Below, piece by piece: positions 8,131 through 16,851 of a stretch of DNA of 64,000 nucleotides. The translations under genes and the position numbers were made by a program. Every line of letters begins with the position of its first letter. Position 1 is the first letter of the stretch. The notes under the pieces were generated by a model. The model made no database searches. It was not told the DNA's origin and worked only from the letters and a program-made list of their open reading frames with translations. The DNA comes from Mesorhizobium sp. (GTDB taxonomy: Bacteria; Pseudomonadota; Alphaproteobacteria; Rhizobiales; Rhizobiaceae). The stretch is taken from positions 125,103-189,102 of the forward strand of contig NZ_SUHQ01000011.1 of NCBI RefSeq assembly GCF_004962245.1, given 5' to 3'.

Positions 8131-8465
8131 GCCTTCGACTGCTGAATCAACCCGTAAAGGTTGGTGCAGCGTGCGCCGGAACGGCAATAGGCGAAGATCG
8201 GGCCTTCGAGTTCGTCCAGAGCCTCGGCCTGGTCCTCGACATTCTCGGCCGTGATCTGGCCGCTGATGACGGGGATGTAGCGGAAGGCGAGCCCGGCGGC
8301 TTCGACCGCAGCCTTGATGCTGTCGGCCGAAGGCTGGCCGGGCTGCTCGTCATCCGGCCGGTTGCAGATGACGCTCTTGAAGCCGGCGGCCTTGATGGCG
8401 GCGACCTCTTCGGGCTGGATCTGGCCCGAGACCGAATAATCCTCGCTGATCTGACGATAGTCCAT
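8127..8465 (-). CDS. TIGR01244/DUF442-type phosphatase-like or sulfurtransferase-like protein
   Basis: A small 112-residue protein with the Cys-x5-Arg-like loop AYCRSGARCTNLYGL near residues 93-107, the phosphatase/rhodanese-type active loop. The preceding segments SVICNRPDDEQPGQPS and YIPVISGQI are typical of the family. The ATG at 8465 is preceded by GAGGAC. Related domains occur fused to beta-lactamase-like (Blh) sulfide-metabolism proteins. The substrate is unknown. It ends convergently with the Lrp gene with a 4-bp overlap, leaving no room for a separate terminator. Confidence 0.8.
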   Translation of the reverse strand: MDYRQISEDYSVSGQIQPEEVAAIKAAGFKSVICNRPDDEQPGQPSADSIKAAVEAAGLAFRYIPVISGQITAENVEDQAEALDELEGPIFAYCRSGARCTNLYGLIQQSKA

Positions 8466-8581
8466 GTTCTGTCCTCGCAATCCGGTTTGGCGACAGTCTT
8501 GCCACTCCCCGACGAGGCCGGCAATCCGCGCAGAATGAAATCCCACTCGTGCAGATAGACATTTCCGGCGGAGAATCCAGC

Positions 8582-9784
8582 TCAAGCTTTCCAGTCTGGG
8601 AACGGGTCGGGCAATCCGCGCCAGAGTTCGGGCTCGAAGGCCGTGGCCTCGATCAGGCAGTCGTCCAGTTCGGCACGGATGCGGGCTTCGTCCATCGGCT
8701 CGCAGCCGATGAAGACCATCTCCTGGCGCCGGTCGCCCCAGACGGGATCGAGATAGCGCCGCATGCTCTCTCGCCATTCGGGATGGTCGGGCCATCGGTC
8801 CGATGGCACCGACGCCCACCACAGGCCGCGCTTTTCGGTTCTGACCAGCGCGCCGGCCTGGCTCAGCTCGCCGACGTGACGCGGTCGGGTGGCGAGCCAG
8901 AAGAAGCCCTTGGCACGCACGACGCCCGGCCATGCACGGTCGATGAAGGCCTGGAATCGGGCGGGCTCGAACGGTTTTCGTGCCCGATAGAAAAACGAGC
9001 GGATGCCATATTCCTCCGTTTCGGGGATATGGTCGCGAAATCCATTGAGCTCCTTGAACCAGAGCGGGTTCTGCTGCGCTTTGTCGAAGTCGAAGCGGCC
9101 GGTGGCGAGCACCTTGTCGAGCGGCACCTTGCCGAAATCGGCCTCGACGATCTCGGCATCGGGGTTGAGGGCACGCACGATCAGGCGCGCCATGTCGCGC
9201 TGATGCGTGCTTGCCGCGCCGATCTTGTTCAGCACCACGACGTCGGCGAATTCGATCTGCTCAACCAGAAGGTCGACCAGCGCGCGACCGTCCTGCTCGC
9301 CGAGCGACTGGCCGCGCTGGCGCAGGAAATCGGAGGAGGAATAATCCTTGAGCAGGTTGAGCGCGTCCACCACGGTCACCATCGTGTCGAGGCGGGCGAC
9401 ATCGGCAAGGCTGTCGCCATTCTCGTCGCGGAAGTCGAAGGTCGCGGCGACGGGCAGCGGCTCGGAAATGCCGGTGGATTCGATCAGCAGATAGTCGAAG
9501 CGGCCCTGTTCGGCGAGCGCGCGGACTTCCTTGAGCAGATCGTCGCGCAAAGTGCAGCAGATGCAGCCGTTCGACATTTCCACCAGCTTCTCGTCGGTGC
9601 GCGAAAGGTCGGCGCCGTCGCGCACCAGCTCGGCATCGATGTTGATCTCGCTCATGTCGTTGACGATGACGGCGACGCGCCGACCTTCGCGGTTCGACAA
9701 TATGTGGTTCAGGAGCGTGGTCTTGCCGGCGCCGAGAAAGCCGGAGAGCACGGTGACAGGGAGGCGTTTGGGAGTCTGAAGCAT
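8582..9784 (-). CDS. COG0523 (CobW/ZigA-type) GTPase, probable zinc metallochaperone
   Basis: A 400-residue G3E GTPase. Walker [10 protein letters not shown] lies near residues 15-23, the metal-binding CxCC motif [10 protein letters not shown] near residues 73-82, the Walker-B-like ESTG near residues 102-105, and the specificity motif NKIG near residue 185. The C-terminal CobW domain contains [12 protein letters not shown] and [11 protein letters not shown]. The gene is preceded by a Zur-like palindrome at 9825-9839 and lies downstream of znuCBA. This points to a zinc-starvation role (zinc insertase or scavenging) rather than cobalamin synthesis. Confidence 0.9.
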   Translation of the reverse strand: MLQTPKRLPVTVLSGFLGAGKTTLLNHILSNREGRRVAVIVNDMSEINIDAELVRDGADLSRTDEKLVEMSNGCICCTLRDDLLKEVRALAEQGRFDYLLIESTGISEPLPVAATFDFRDENGDSLADVARLDTMVTVVDALNLLKDYSSSDFLRQRGQSLGEQDGRALVDLLVEQIEFADVVVLNKIGAASTHQRDMARLIVRALNPDAEIVEADFGKVPLDKVLATGRFDFDKAQQNPLWFKELNGFRDHIPETEEYGIRSFFYRARKPFEPARFQAFIDRAWPGVVRAKGFFWLATRPRHVGELSQAGALVRTEKRGLWWASVPSDRWPDHPEWRESMRRYLDPVWGDRRQEMVFIGCEPMDEARIRAELDDCLIEATAFEPELWRGLPDPFPDWKA

Positions 9785-9824
9785 GATGTATCCGAAGGTT
9801 GGCCACAGTTAATGGTTTGAGATA

Positions 9825-9839
9825 TGTTATTACATAACA
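9825..9839. promoter_or_regulatory. Zur-like operator upstream of the COG0523 GTPase gene
   Basis: TGTTAT-TAC-ATAACA is a perfect 6-3-6 inverted repeat, flanked by GATA on the left and ATC on the right, 40 bp before the start codon at 9784. It fits the Zur box described for alphaproteobacteria, an A+T-rich palindrome with TGTTAT/ATAACA arms. A related site precedes znuC. Confidence 0.7.
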
Positions 9840-9894
9840 ATCTATTGCCTGAAAAAGGCGGAGTCTGGCTCCGCCTTTCCCGGTGGTGGGGGCC

Positions 9895-10836
9895 TCAGCT
9901 TCCGAGGATCGCGCCTTTGATCTGGGCGATGTTGTTGTGCATCAAGTCGATATAGGTCGAGGCCGGGCCGTCGGGCTGCGACAGCGCGTCCGAATAGAGC
10001 GTGCCGCCCACCTTGATGCCGGTCTCGCTGGCGATCTGCTCGATCAGCCGCGCGTTGGTGATGTTTTCGATGAAGACCGCCGCCGCCTTGTCCTGCTTCA
10101 CCTGGCTGACCAGCTTGGCGACATCGGCAGCGGAAGGCTCCGACTCGGTCGAGACCCCTTCGGGGGCCAGGAAGGTGAGGCCATAGGCCTTCTCGAAATA
10201 GCCAAAGGCGTCATGCGAGGTGATGACGACGCGTTTCTCTTTCGGGATCGACTGGATCGCCGCCTGCACGTCGCCCTCGAGCGCGTCAAGCTTCTCGGTG
10301 TATGCGGCGGCATTGGCCTTGTAGCTGTCACAACCCTCAGCGTCGGCCGTGCAGAAGGCGTCGGCGATGTTCTTCACATAGATCTTGGCATTGGCGACCG
10401 ACTGGAAGGCATGCGGATCGGTAGCCGTCTCGCCGCCGCCGGTATCTGCGTCTTCGTGGGTGTCGGCATCGGCGAATTCGGGTTTGAAGTTGATCGGCGT
10501 GATACCCTTGGTCAGAACCGCGATCGTCGCCTTAGTGGCGCTGGCGTCGACCAGGCGCTGCAGAAAGCCCTCGAAGTGCAGGCCGTTGACCAGCACTACA
10601 TCCGCACCCGCCATGGCCACCGCGTCCGCCGGGCTCGGCTCGTAGACATGGGCGTCGCCGTCCGGCCCGACGATGGTGGTCAGATCGATGCGATCGCCGC
10701 CGACATTTTTGGCGAAATCGGCAATGACCGTGAAGCTGGCGACCACTTTCAACGGCTCCGCGAAGGCCGACGACGCGCCAAAGGCGGTTAATGTTATAAC
10801 GCTCACTGCCAAGGCGGCGCGGATCGATTTCAGCAT
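9895..10836 (-). CDS. znuA: Zinc (possibly manganese) ABC transporter, periplasmic substrate-binding protein
   Basis: A 313-residue cluster A-I metal-binding protein with a signal peptide ending near ASSAFAEPLK. The four metal ligands are visible: His in DAHVYEPSP, His in TDPHAFQSV, His in ITSHDAFGYF, and Asp in GTLYSDAL. The histidine-rich loop usual in ZnuA is reduced to a short acidic stretch with a single His (DADTHEDADTGGG). The protein is therefore closer to AztC-type or mixed Zn/Mn binders. It is the last gene of znuCBA, 20 bp after znuB. Zur-like sites favour zinc. Confidence 0.88.
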   Translation of the reverse strand: MLKSIRAALAVSVITLTAFGASSAFAEPLKVVASFTVIADFAKNVGGDRIDLTTIVGPDGDAHVYEPSPADAVAMAGADVVLVNGLHFEGFLQRLVDASATKATIAVLTKGITPINFKPEFADADTHEDADTGGGETATDPHAFQSVANAKIYVKNIADAFCTADAEGCDSYKANAAAYTEKLDALEGDVQAAIQSIPKEKRVVITSHDAFGYFEKAYGLTFLAPEGVSTESEPSAADVAKLVSQVKQDKAAAVFIENITNARLIEQIASETGIKVGGTLYSDALSQPDGPASTYIDLMHNNIAQIKGAILGS

Positions 10837-10856
10837 GGACGGTCTCCTTGTTGGGA

Positions 10857-11735
10857 TCAGGCGGTTCTGTGGCGGTGATGGACGATACGGGCGCGCAGGA
10901 TACCGCGCGTGCCGAACAGGATCGAGGCAAAATAGACGACGCCCGCGGACAGGATGATGGCCGGGCCGGAAGGCAGCGACGCGTGATAGGACAAGAGCAG
11001 CCCCGCGACGCAGGAGGCAAAGCCGATCAGCACCGCCAGCACGCACATCGGCTCGACGCGCATGGTCCAGAAGCGGGCGGCGGCGGCAGGCAGCATCATC
11101 AGCCCGACGGAAAGCAGCGTGCCGAGCGCCTGGAAGCCGCCGACGAGGTTGAGCACGACGAGGCCGAGGAAGATGAAATGCACCGGGCTGCCCAGCCGGC
11201 TGACCGAACGCAGGAACAGCGGGTCGAGGCATTCGGCGACCAGCGCCCGCCAGAAGATGGCGAGGCTGACCAGCGTGACCAGGACGATGCCGCCGATCAG
11301 CGTCAGCGCCTCGTTGTTGAGCGCCAGCACGGTGCCGAACAGCACATGCATGAGGTCGACGCTGGAGCCGCGGATCGACACCATCAGCACGCCGATGGCC
11401 AGCGAAATCAGGTAGAAGGCCGCCATCGAGGCGTCCTCGCGCTGGATGGTGAAGCGCGAGACGGCGCCGGCGCCGAGCGCCACGATGATGCCGGCAATCA
11501 ATCCGCCGATGGTCATCGGCAGGATCTCCAGCCCATAGAACAGGAAACCGGCGGCAGCACCCGGCAGGATGGCGTGGGCCATGGCGTCGCCGGAAAGGCT
11601 CATGCGCCGCAGCATCAGGAAGACGCCGACGGGGCAGGCGCCCAGCGACAGCATCAGCGACCCGACAAGCGCCCGCTGCATGAAGGCGAACTCGGCGAAC
11701 GGAGCGATGAAAAGACCGTAGAGCGTCTCCATCAT
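10857..11735 (-). CDS. znuB: Zinc ABC transporter permease
   Basis: A 292-residue ABC-3-type membrane permease with about eight hydrophobic segments. The conserved early stretch GVFLMLRRMSLSGDAMAHAILPG and the segment GGFQALGTLLSVGLMMLPAAAARFW are typical of metal ABC-3 permeases. Its ATG overlaps the znuC stop (11732-11735), giving coupled translation. It forms the inner-membrane channel for the ZnuA-bound metal. Confidence 0.92.
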   Translation of the reverse strand: MMETLYGLFIAPFAEFAFMQRALVGSLMLSLGACPVGVFLMLRRMSLSGDAMAHAILPGAAAGFLFYGLEILPMTIGGLIAGIIVALGAGAVSRFTIQREDASMAAFYLISLAIGVLMVSIRGSSVDLMHVLFGTVLALNNEALTLIGGIVLVTLVSLAIFWRALVAECLDPLFLRSVSRLGSPVHFIFLGLVVLNLVGGFQALGTLLSVGLMMLPAAAARFWTMRVEPMCVLAVLIGFASCVAGLLLSYHASLPSGPAIILSAGVVYFASILFGTRGILRARIVHHRHRTA

Positions 11736-12550
11736 GCCGCCCTCGGCCCGGAGCCGTGATGATGGTCGTGCATATGGTCGTGCCCATGATCATGAGCGTG
11801 ATCACCGTGCTCGTGGTTGTCGGGCTCGCACCAGGGCGCGTTCTCCTCCCAGGCTTCGTGGAAGCGGCGCGCGCGCAACAGGTTTTCCGGCCGGAGCGTT
11901 TCCTTGGTCTCGCCCCAGGCGACTGGCTGGCGCGCCAGCAGCAGCGTCTCCGGGAAGTTCTGGCGCACCAATTCCAGATCGTGGACGACAACCATGATCG
12001 TGCGTTCCTCGCCATGCCAGCGCTTGATCAGCGCGATCAGGTCGCCGACCGTCTTGGTGTCGACGGCGTTGAATGGCTCGTCGAGCAGGATGAGGTCGGC
12101 GTCCTGCAGCAGCACGCGGGCAAACAGCGTGCGCTGCAACTGGCCGCCCGACAACGTGTCGATCGGGCGCTTCTCGAAGCCGCCGAGGCCGACGGCCATC
12201 AGCGCCTGGCTGACTGACTCGCGATCTTCCCTGGTATAACGGCCGAGCAGCCCGCGCCGTGGCCACAGGCCGAGCGAAACCAGATCGACGACCCGGGCGG
12301 GAAAGGAGCGGTCGAGCTCCGATTGCTGCGGCAGATAGGCGGCGCGCACGCCGGGCGCGCGGATTACCGTGCCGGCCATCGGCTTCAACACGCCCACGAT
12401 ACCCTTCATCAGGGTCGACTTGCCCGAGCCGTTGGCGCCAACGACGGCGGTCAGCGATCCCCGACGGATCGTGCCGTCGAGATGATGGATCGCCGGATGG
12501 CTGTTGTAGCCCAGCGTCAGGTCGCGGAAGGTCAGGCAGGTTTGGGTCAT
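11732..12550 (-). CDS. znuC: Zinc ABC transporter ATPase with a histidine-rich C-terminus
   Basis: A 272-residue ABC ATPase. Walker A is GANGSGKST near residues 38-46, the Q-loop is YLPQQSELDRSF, the signature is LSGGQ near residue 134, and Walker B is LILLDEPFNAVD. After the ATPase fold comes a tail of about 30 residues ending in a run rich in His and Asp (positions 11741-11815 encode NHEHGDHAHDHGHDH and further His). This may buffer or sense cytosolic zinc. Its start lies 55 bp downstream of a Zur-like site, so it heads the znuCBA operon. Confidence 0.92.
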   Translation of the reverse strand: MTQTCLTFRDLTLGYNSHPAIHHLDGTIRRGSLTAVVGANGSGKSTLMKGIVGVLKPMAGTVIRAPGVRAAYLPQQSELDRSFPARVVDLVSLGLWPRRGLLGRYTREDRESVSQALMAVGLGGFEKRPIDTLSGGQLQRTLFARVLLQDADLILLDEPFNAVDTKTVGDLIALIKRWHGEERTIMVVVHDLELVRQNFPETLLLARQPVAWGETKETLRPENLLRARRFHEAWEENAPWCEPDNHEHGDHAHDHGHDHMHDHHHGSGPRAA

Positions 12551-12600
12551 GTGACGATCCGTGGGGCACGATCTATGCGGCTGCGGCGGCCGATTGGATA

Positions 12601-12620
12601 TGTGATGTTATTACATTAGT
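12601..12620. promoter_or_regulatory. Zur-like operator upstream of znuC
   Basis: ATGTTATTACAT at 12605-12616 is identical to the core of the site before the COG0523 gene (9824-9835). The left half TGTTAT is kept, while the right arm reads TTAGT instead of AACA, so this copy is weaker. Located about 55 bp before the znuC ATG at 12550. Confidence 0.6.
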
Positions 12621-12777
12621 CAACAAGCCAATCGGGCGGAATTGCGGCTGTCGGAGCGATTTGTCGGGTGCGTTCAGGGTTCGCGCCTGTTGGCTCAAGA
12701 GGATTCGCTCATGCAACCTTGCCCCCGGCGAACCGTGACTCTAAAGAGGCGCGACCCACAAAGGAAGGAAACGTCCC

Positions 12778-13122
12778 ATGAGCGTTCGTCGCATCGATGT
12801 TGGCCCACGCATGAGCCAGATCGTCATCCACGGCAACACCGTCTATCTGGCTGGTCAGGTCGGTGAGCCGGGCGGAAACGTCGGCGCCCAGACAAGGGAC
12901 ATCCTGGCTGCCATCGACGAGTTGCTGGCCAAGGCAGGCACCGACAAGACCAAGATCCTGCAGGCGATCATCTGGCTGGCCGACATGAGCACCTTTGCCG
13001 AGATGAACGCGGAATGGGACAAGTGGGTGCCGCAGGGCCACACCCCGGCCCGTGCCACCGGTGAAGCCAAGCTTGCCGGACCGGAATATCTGGTCGAGAT
13101 CATCGTTACCGCAGCGATCTGA
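12778..13122 (+). CDS. RidA/YjgF family protein
   Basis: A 114-residue RidA-fold protein with GNTVYLAGQVGEPGG, the Arg-containing PARATGEAKLAGPEYLVEIIV end segment, and usual family length. Family members hydrolyse reactive enamine/imine intermediates of PLP enzymes; subfamilies differ in substrate. AAGGAAGG precedes the ATG. It stands alone between the zinc and hut blocks, and the gap after it is filled by palindromic repeats. The specific substrate is not readable. Confidence 0.88.
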   Translation: MSVRRIDVGPRMSQIVIHGNTVYLAGQVGEPGGNVGAQTRDILAAIDELLAKAGTDKTKILQAIIWLADMSTFAEMNAEWDKWVPQGHTPARATGEAKLAGPEYLVEIIVTAAI

Positions 13123-13131
13123 GCTGCGCTT

Positions 13132-13355
13132 TACCTCCCCTCGAGGGGAGGGTCGGACCGAAGGTCCCCTTCTCCCCTTGTGGGAGAAGGTGGCCGAGCG
13201 AAGCTCGGTCGGATGAGGGGTGTTGGAAGGATCACCGCCTTCGGAAGCTAAGCAATTAAAATCATTTAATATTCTCGCGCAGCGTTTCTTCCAGCACCCC
13301 TCATCCGTCTCGGCGCTTCGCGCCGATCCACCTTCTCCCACAAGGGGAGAAGGGG
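13132..13355. repeat. Two oppositely oriented copies of a stem-loop repeat
   Basis: Copy A contains CCTTCTCCC (13168-13176) paired with GGGAGAAGG (13182-13190), then CCGAGC-GAA-GCTCGG (13194-13208) and GATGAGGGG. Copy B (about 13290-13355) carries the same elements in reverse order: CCCCTCATC, CGGCGC-TTC-GCGCCG (13311-13325) and CCTTCTCCC/GGGAGAAGG (13331-13353). This is a known style of dispersed repeat in Mesorhizobium-type genomes. The pair fills the 240-bp gap between convergent ridA and hutC and may act as a bidirectional terminator. Confidence 0.7.
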
Positions 13356-13362
13356 CGTGGCA

Positions 13363-14109
13363 CTAACTCTGCGAGGGCGTGAACCGCGCGACCAGCGTGT
13401 GGCTCTCGTCCGCATAGGTGAAACGGACATGGGTGACGGGATGCTCGGCGCTCCATGTCCGCCGCTCGACCACCAGGCACGGTGCGCCGGCCTCGATGTC
13501 GAGTGCCGCCGCAATGTGTTTGTCGGCGGCAAAGGCGCGGATGCGGTGCTCGGCGGCACTCCACGGCACGCGGGCGATCAGCCACGGCCCGGGCGCCATG
13601 GCATGAAATTCCTCGTCGGCGGCCTCGGTCACGGCGGCCAGATTGATCAGCCGCTGTTCGTGGGCGAACGGCCGCTTGCCGGCGAAATGCCGGCATTCCA
13701 GCGCCAGCACCGGTCCGGCGGCGGTAAGTTCCAGCAAGGCGCGATCCTCCGCGCTGCTGCGCCTTTTGTGTCGCGCCACACGCTCGTAGCGATAGGGCAG
13801 GCCAAGTGCCTCGACCTCGATCCTGATGTCGTGGATCTCCAGCACCGCAGCTTGCGACTGCGGCCGCCGGACAAAGCTGCCGGAGCGGCGGCGGCGCTCG
13901 ATCAGCCCGGCCTTGGCAAGCTGCGACAGCGCCTTGTTCACCGTCATGCGTGAACATTTGTATTCAGCCGTCAGTTCGTGCTCGAACGGGATGCGGTGGC
14001 CGGGCGCCCAGGCGCCGGACAGAATCCGTTCGCTGATGTCGGACAGGATGCGCTGGTGCAGCGAGAGAGGTTCACCGACGTCCACGTCCATTGTTTCGAT
14101 CATGCTCAT
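13363..14109 (-). CDS. hutC: Histidine-utilisation repressor (GntR/HutC family)
   Basis: A 248-residue regulator: N-terminal GntR winged helix (LHQRILSDISERILSGAWAPGHRIPFEHELTAEYKCSRMTVNKALSQL) and C-terminal UTRA ligand domain (DEEFHAMAPGPWLIARVPWSAAEHRIRAF...HVRFTYADESH). HutC proteins repress hut genes and are released by urocanate. The gene follows hutF by 36 bp on the same strand, so the repressor is made from the operon it controls. The probable operator is the palindrome at 15559-15572. Confidence 0.93.
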   Translation of the reverse strand: MSMIETMDVDVGEPLSLHQRILSDISERILSGAWAPGHRIPFEHELTAEYKCSRMTVNKALSQLAKAGLIERRRRSGSFVRRPQSQAAVLEIHDIRIEVEALGLPYRYERVARHKRRSSAEDRALLELTAAGPVLALECRHFAGKRPFAHEQRLINLAAVTEAADEEFHAMAPGPWLIARVPWSAAEHRIRAFAADKHIAAALDIEAGAPCLVVERRTWSAEHPVTHVRFTYADESHTLVARFTPSQS

Positions 14110-14145
14110 GTCGCAATCCCGACTGGCTGTTGAGTGAGGCCCGGC

Positions 14146-15501
14146 TCAGCCGGCCGCAAGTTCCGTCATCACGCTGCGAAAACGCTCGGCGATGGCGTCG
14201 CGCCTTGCGTGCCTGCCGCCGCTGACCAGTTTCTTGCCATGCACCCAGACGCAATCGACGTTGGTGCCGTTGGCGAAGATCCAGGCGTCGAGCATCGCAT
14301 CGCCCGTCTTGCCGGCCAGTGAGGGGTGATTGCCATCGAGCGAGACGAAATCGGCTGAGGCACCGGCGGCGATCCGCGAGGGGCCTGCGCCAAGGGCGGC
14401 ACTGCCGCCGTCGAGCGCTGCATCGAACAAAGCGCGGCCGGTCGAGCCGCCGGCGACCGCCAGCACGTTGCGGGCGCGGTGGGCGAGGCGCTGCGAATAT
14501 TCGAGCTGCCGCAATTCGTCCGGCAGGCCGATCAGCACGTTGGAATCGGAGCCGACACCGAAGCGGCCGCCATGTTGCTTGAACAAAGGTGCTGCAAAGG
14601 TGCCGTCGCCGAGATTGGCCTCGGTGATCGGGCAGAGCCCGGCGATTGCCCCGCTTTTCGCCATGGCCGCCGTCTCGGTCTCGGTCATGTGGGTGGCATG
14701 GATCAGGCACCAGCGCTGATCGACCTTGACGTTGGTGAGCAGCCATTCGACCGGTCGCGCCCCGGACCAGGCAAGGCAGTCCTCGACTTCCTTCACTTGC
14801 TCGGCGACATGGATGTGGATCGGTCCGTCCGGTACTATTGCCGCGATGTTCTCCAGTTCTTCCGGCGTCACCGCGCGCAGACTGTGCGGAGCGACGCCGA
14901 CAATGCCTTGATTCAAGATGCGAACGGATTCGCGGCATTTCTCAACAAGCCGCGCGAACTGATTCACATCGTTGACGAGTCGCCGCTGGCCTTCGTTCGG
15001 CGCCGCGCCGCCGAAAGAGGAATGCGCATAGAACACCGGCAGCAGTGTCAGCCCAATGCCAGTATCGGCAGCCGCGGCAGCGATGCGCTCCGCCATCTCG
15101 GCGATGTTGGCGTAGGGCTGGCCGTCGCGATCGTGGTGCAAATAGTGAAATTCGCCGACGCGCGAAAAGCCTGCCTCCAGCATCTCGATATAGAGCTGGG
15201 CTGCGACCGCCTCGACCTGATCCGGCGTCATCGACAGGGCGAAGCGGTACATCACCTCGCGCCAACTCCAGAAACTGTCGGCGGAGGGGCCGCGCAGCTC
15301 GGCAAGGCCAGCCATGCCGCGCTGGAAGGCGTGGCTGTGCAGGTTTGGCATGCCTGGCAGCAGGATGGCATGGCGTTCGTCGCCGGGCTGGGATGTGGCG
15401 TCGGGTTCGGCTGTCGCAATGCGGCCTTCAGTGACGGCGATCCGGGTGTTGGAATGCCAGCCGTCGGGCAGAAGCGCCTGTTCCGCAAAGATCGCTGTCA
15501 C
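14146..15501 (-). CDS. hutF: Formimidoylglutamate deiminase
   Basis: An amidohydrolase of 451 residues that converts N-formimino-L-glutamate to N-formyl-L-glutamate and ammonia, the branch step of the five-step histidine pathway. Metal-site marks are NLHSHAFQRGMAG near residues 54-66, His in HIHVAEQ, His in LIHATHM, and the Asp in GVGSDSNV. The GTG at 15501 with GGAG six bases upstream is preferred. An in-frame TTG at 15513 lies across that ribosome site. Divergent from hutI. Confidence 0.94.
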   Translation of the reverse strand: MTAIFAEQALLPDGWHSNTRIAVTEGRIATAEPDATSQPGDERHAILLPGMPNLHSHAFQRGMAGLAELRGPSADSFWSWREVMYRFALSMTPDQVEAVAAQLYIEMLEAGFSRVGEFHYLHHDRDGQPYANIAEMAERIAAAAADTGIGLTLLPVFYAHSSFGGAAPNEGQRRLVNDVNQFARLVEKCRESVRILNQGIVGVAPHSLRAVTPEELENIAAIVPDGPIHIHVAEQVKEVEDCLAWSGARPVEWLLTNVKVDQRWCLIHATHMTETETAAMAKSGAIAGLCPITEANLGDGTFAAPLFKQHGGRFGVGSDSNVLIGLPDELRQLEYSQRLAHRARNVLAVAGGSTGRALFDAALDGGSAALGAGPSRIAAGASADFVSLDGNHPSLAGKTGDAMLDAWIFANGTNVDCVWVHGKKLVSGGRHARRDAIAERFRSVMTELAAG

Positions 15502-15558
15502 GATTTTCTCCAAAATCCCATCTGGCAGTATGATGATAGCACTTGCGGTGCGTTTCGA

Positions 15559-15572
15559 TATGTATATACATA
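15559..15572. promoter_or_regulatory. HutC-like operator between hutF and hutI
   Basis: TATGTATATACATA is a perfect 14-bp palindrome containing TGTATATACA, the core form bound by HutC-type GntR repressors. It lies 57 bp before hutF and 25 bp before hutI, so one bound repressor could silence both directions. Confidence 0.75.
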
Positions 15573-15597
15573 ATCGTCACCGATTGAAACGGAAAAG

Positions 15598-16851
15598 ATG
15601 ATGGCTGGAGAGAGCAAAGATCGGGCAGGGGAGGTTCGCATCTGGCGCAATGCACGCCTGGCGACCATGACCGAAAGCGCCGCTGGACCTGGCGTCGTCG
15701 AACACGGCGCGATCACCGCGTGCGATGGCGTGATCGTCTATGCCGGCCCGGAGGCCGACATGCCGGCGGCACTTGGTCCCACAGAATTCGGCAAAGCGGC
15801 CGAGATTGTCGACTGCGAAGGCCGCTGGATCACGCCAGGCCTGATCGACTGCCACACCCATCTGGTCCATGCCGGCGACCGCGCCAACGAATTCGAGATG
15901 CGGCTGGCCGGCGCGACCTATGAGGAGGTCACCAAGGCCGGCGGCGGCATCGTCTCGTCGGTCAAGGCACTGCGCGCTGCCAGCGAGCACGAACTGGTTG
16001 CGCAGTCGCTGTCGCGCCTCGATGCGTTGATCGCCGAAGGCCTCACCACCATCGAGATCAAATCGGGCTACGGCCTCGATCTCGAAAACGAGAAGAAATC
16101 GCTGCGTGCCGCGCGACTCTTGGGCGAACATCGTCCGGTAACAGTAAGGACGAGCTTTCTCGGCGCCCATGCCCTGCCGCCCGAAGCGAAAGGCGATAAG
16201 GACGCTTTTGTCGACCTGGTCGCAAAGGAGATTTTGCCGGCCGTCGCCGCCGATGGCTTGGCCGATGCCGTCGACGGCTTTTGCGAGGGCATCGCTTTCT
16301 CTCCAGCGCAGATTTCTCGCGTGTTCGACGCGGCGAAGGCGGCAGGCCTGCCGGTAAAACTCCACGCCGATCAATTGTCCAATCTGCACGGCGCCGAACT
16401 CGCGGCGCGCTATGGTGCGCTGTCGGCGGACCACCTCGAATACACTGACGAGGCGGGTGCGGCGGCGATGGCGAAGGCGGGAACCGTGGCAACGATCCTG
16501 CCCGGCGCCTATTATTTCATCCGCGAGACCAAGAAGCCGCCGATCGGCCTGTTTCGCCAGCACGGCGTCAGGATGGCGGTCGCTACCGACTGCAATCCCG
16601 GCACCTCGCCGCTGACCTCGCTGCTGCTGACCATGAACATGGCGGCGACTTTGTTCGGCCTGACGGTTGACGAATGCCTTGCCGGTGTCACTCGCGAGGC
16701 TGCCCGCGCGCTTGGACTGCTCGCACAGACCGGCACGCTGGAGGCCGGAAAGTCGGCCGATCTGGCGATCTGGGACATCGAGCGCCCGGCCGAGCTCGTC
16801 TATCGCATGGGCTTCAACCCGCTGCATGCCCGCATCTGGAGGGGACAATGA
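15598..16851 (+). CDS. hutI: Imidazolonepropionase
   Basis: A 417-residue metal-dependent amidohydrolase that opens 4-imidazolone-5-propionate to N-formimino-L-glutamate. Visible motifs are the metal site [16 protein letters not shown] near residues 84-99, KSGYGLD, His in LHADQLS, and [10 protein letters not shown] near the fourth metal ligand. GGAAAAG precedes tandem ATG codons (15598 and 15601). The stop overlaps the hutH start (ATGA), so the two are translationally coupled. Confidence 0.95.
   Translation: MMAGESKDRAGEVRIWRNARLATMTESAAGPGVVEHGAITACDGVIVYAGPEADMPAALGPTEFGKAAEIVDCEGRWITPGLIDCHTHLVHAGDRANEFEMRLAGATYEEVTKAGGGIVSSVKALRAASEHELVAQSLSRLDALIAEGLTTIEIKSGYGLDLENEKKSLRAARLLGEHRPVTVRTSFLGAHALPPEAKGDKDAFVDLVAKEILPAVAADGLADAVDGFCEGIAFSPAQISRVFDAAKAAGLPVKLHADQLSNLHGAELAARYGALSADHLEYTDEAGAAAMAKAGTVATILPGAYYFIRETKKPPIGLFRQHGVRMAVATDCNPGTSPLTSLLLTMNMAATLFGLTVDECLAGVTREAARALGLLAQTGTLEAGKSADLAIWDIERPAELVYRMGFNPLHARIWRGQ

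Noticed and set aside
10848..11759. A plus-strand frame rich in His, Gln and Asp opposite znuB
   Set aside because: It looks metal-binding, but the composition is an artefact of reading hydrophobic permease codons on the other strand.
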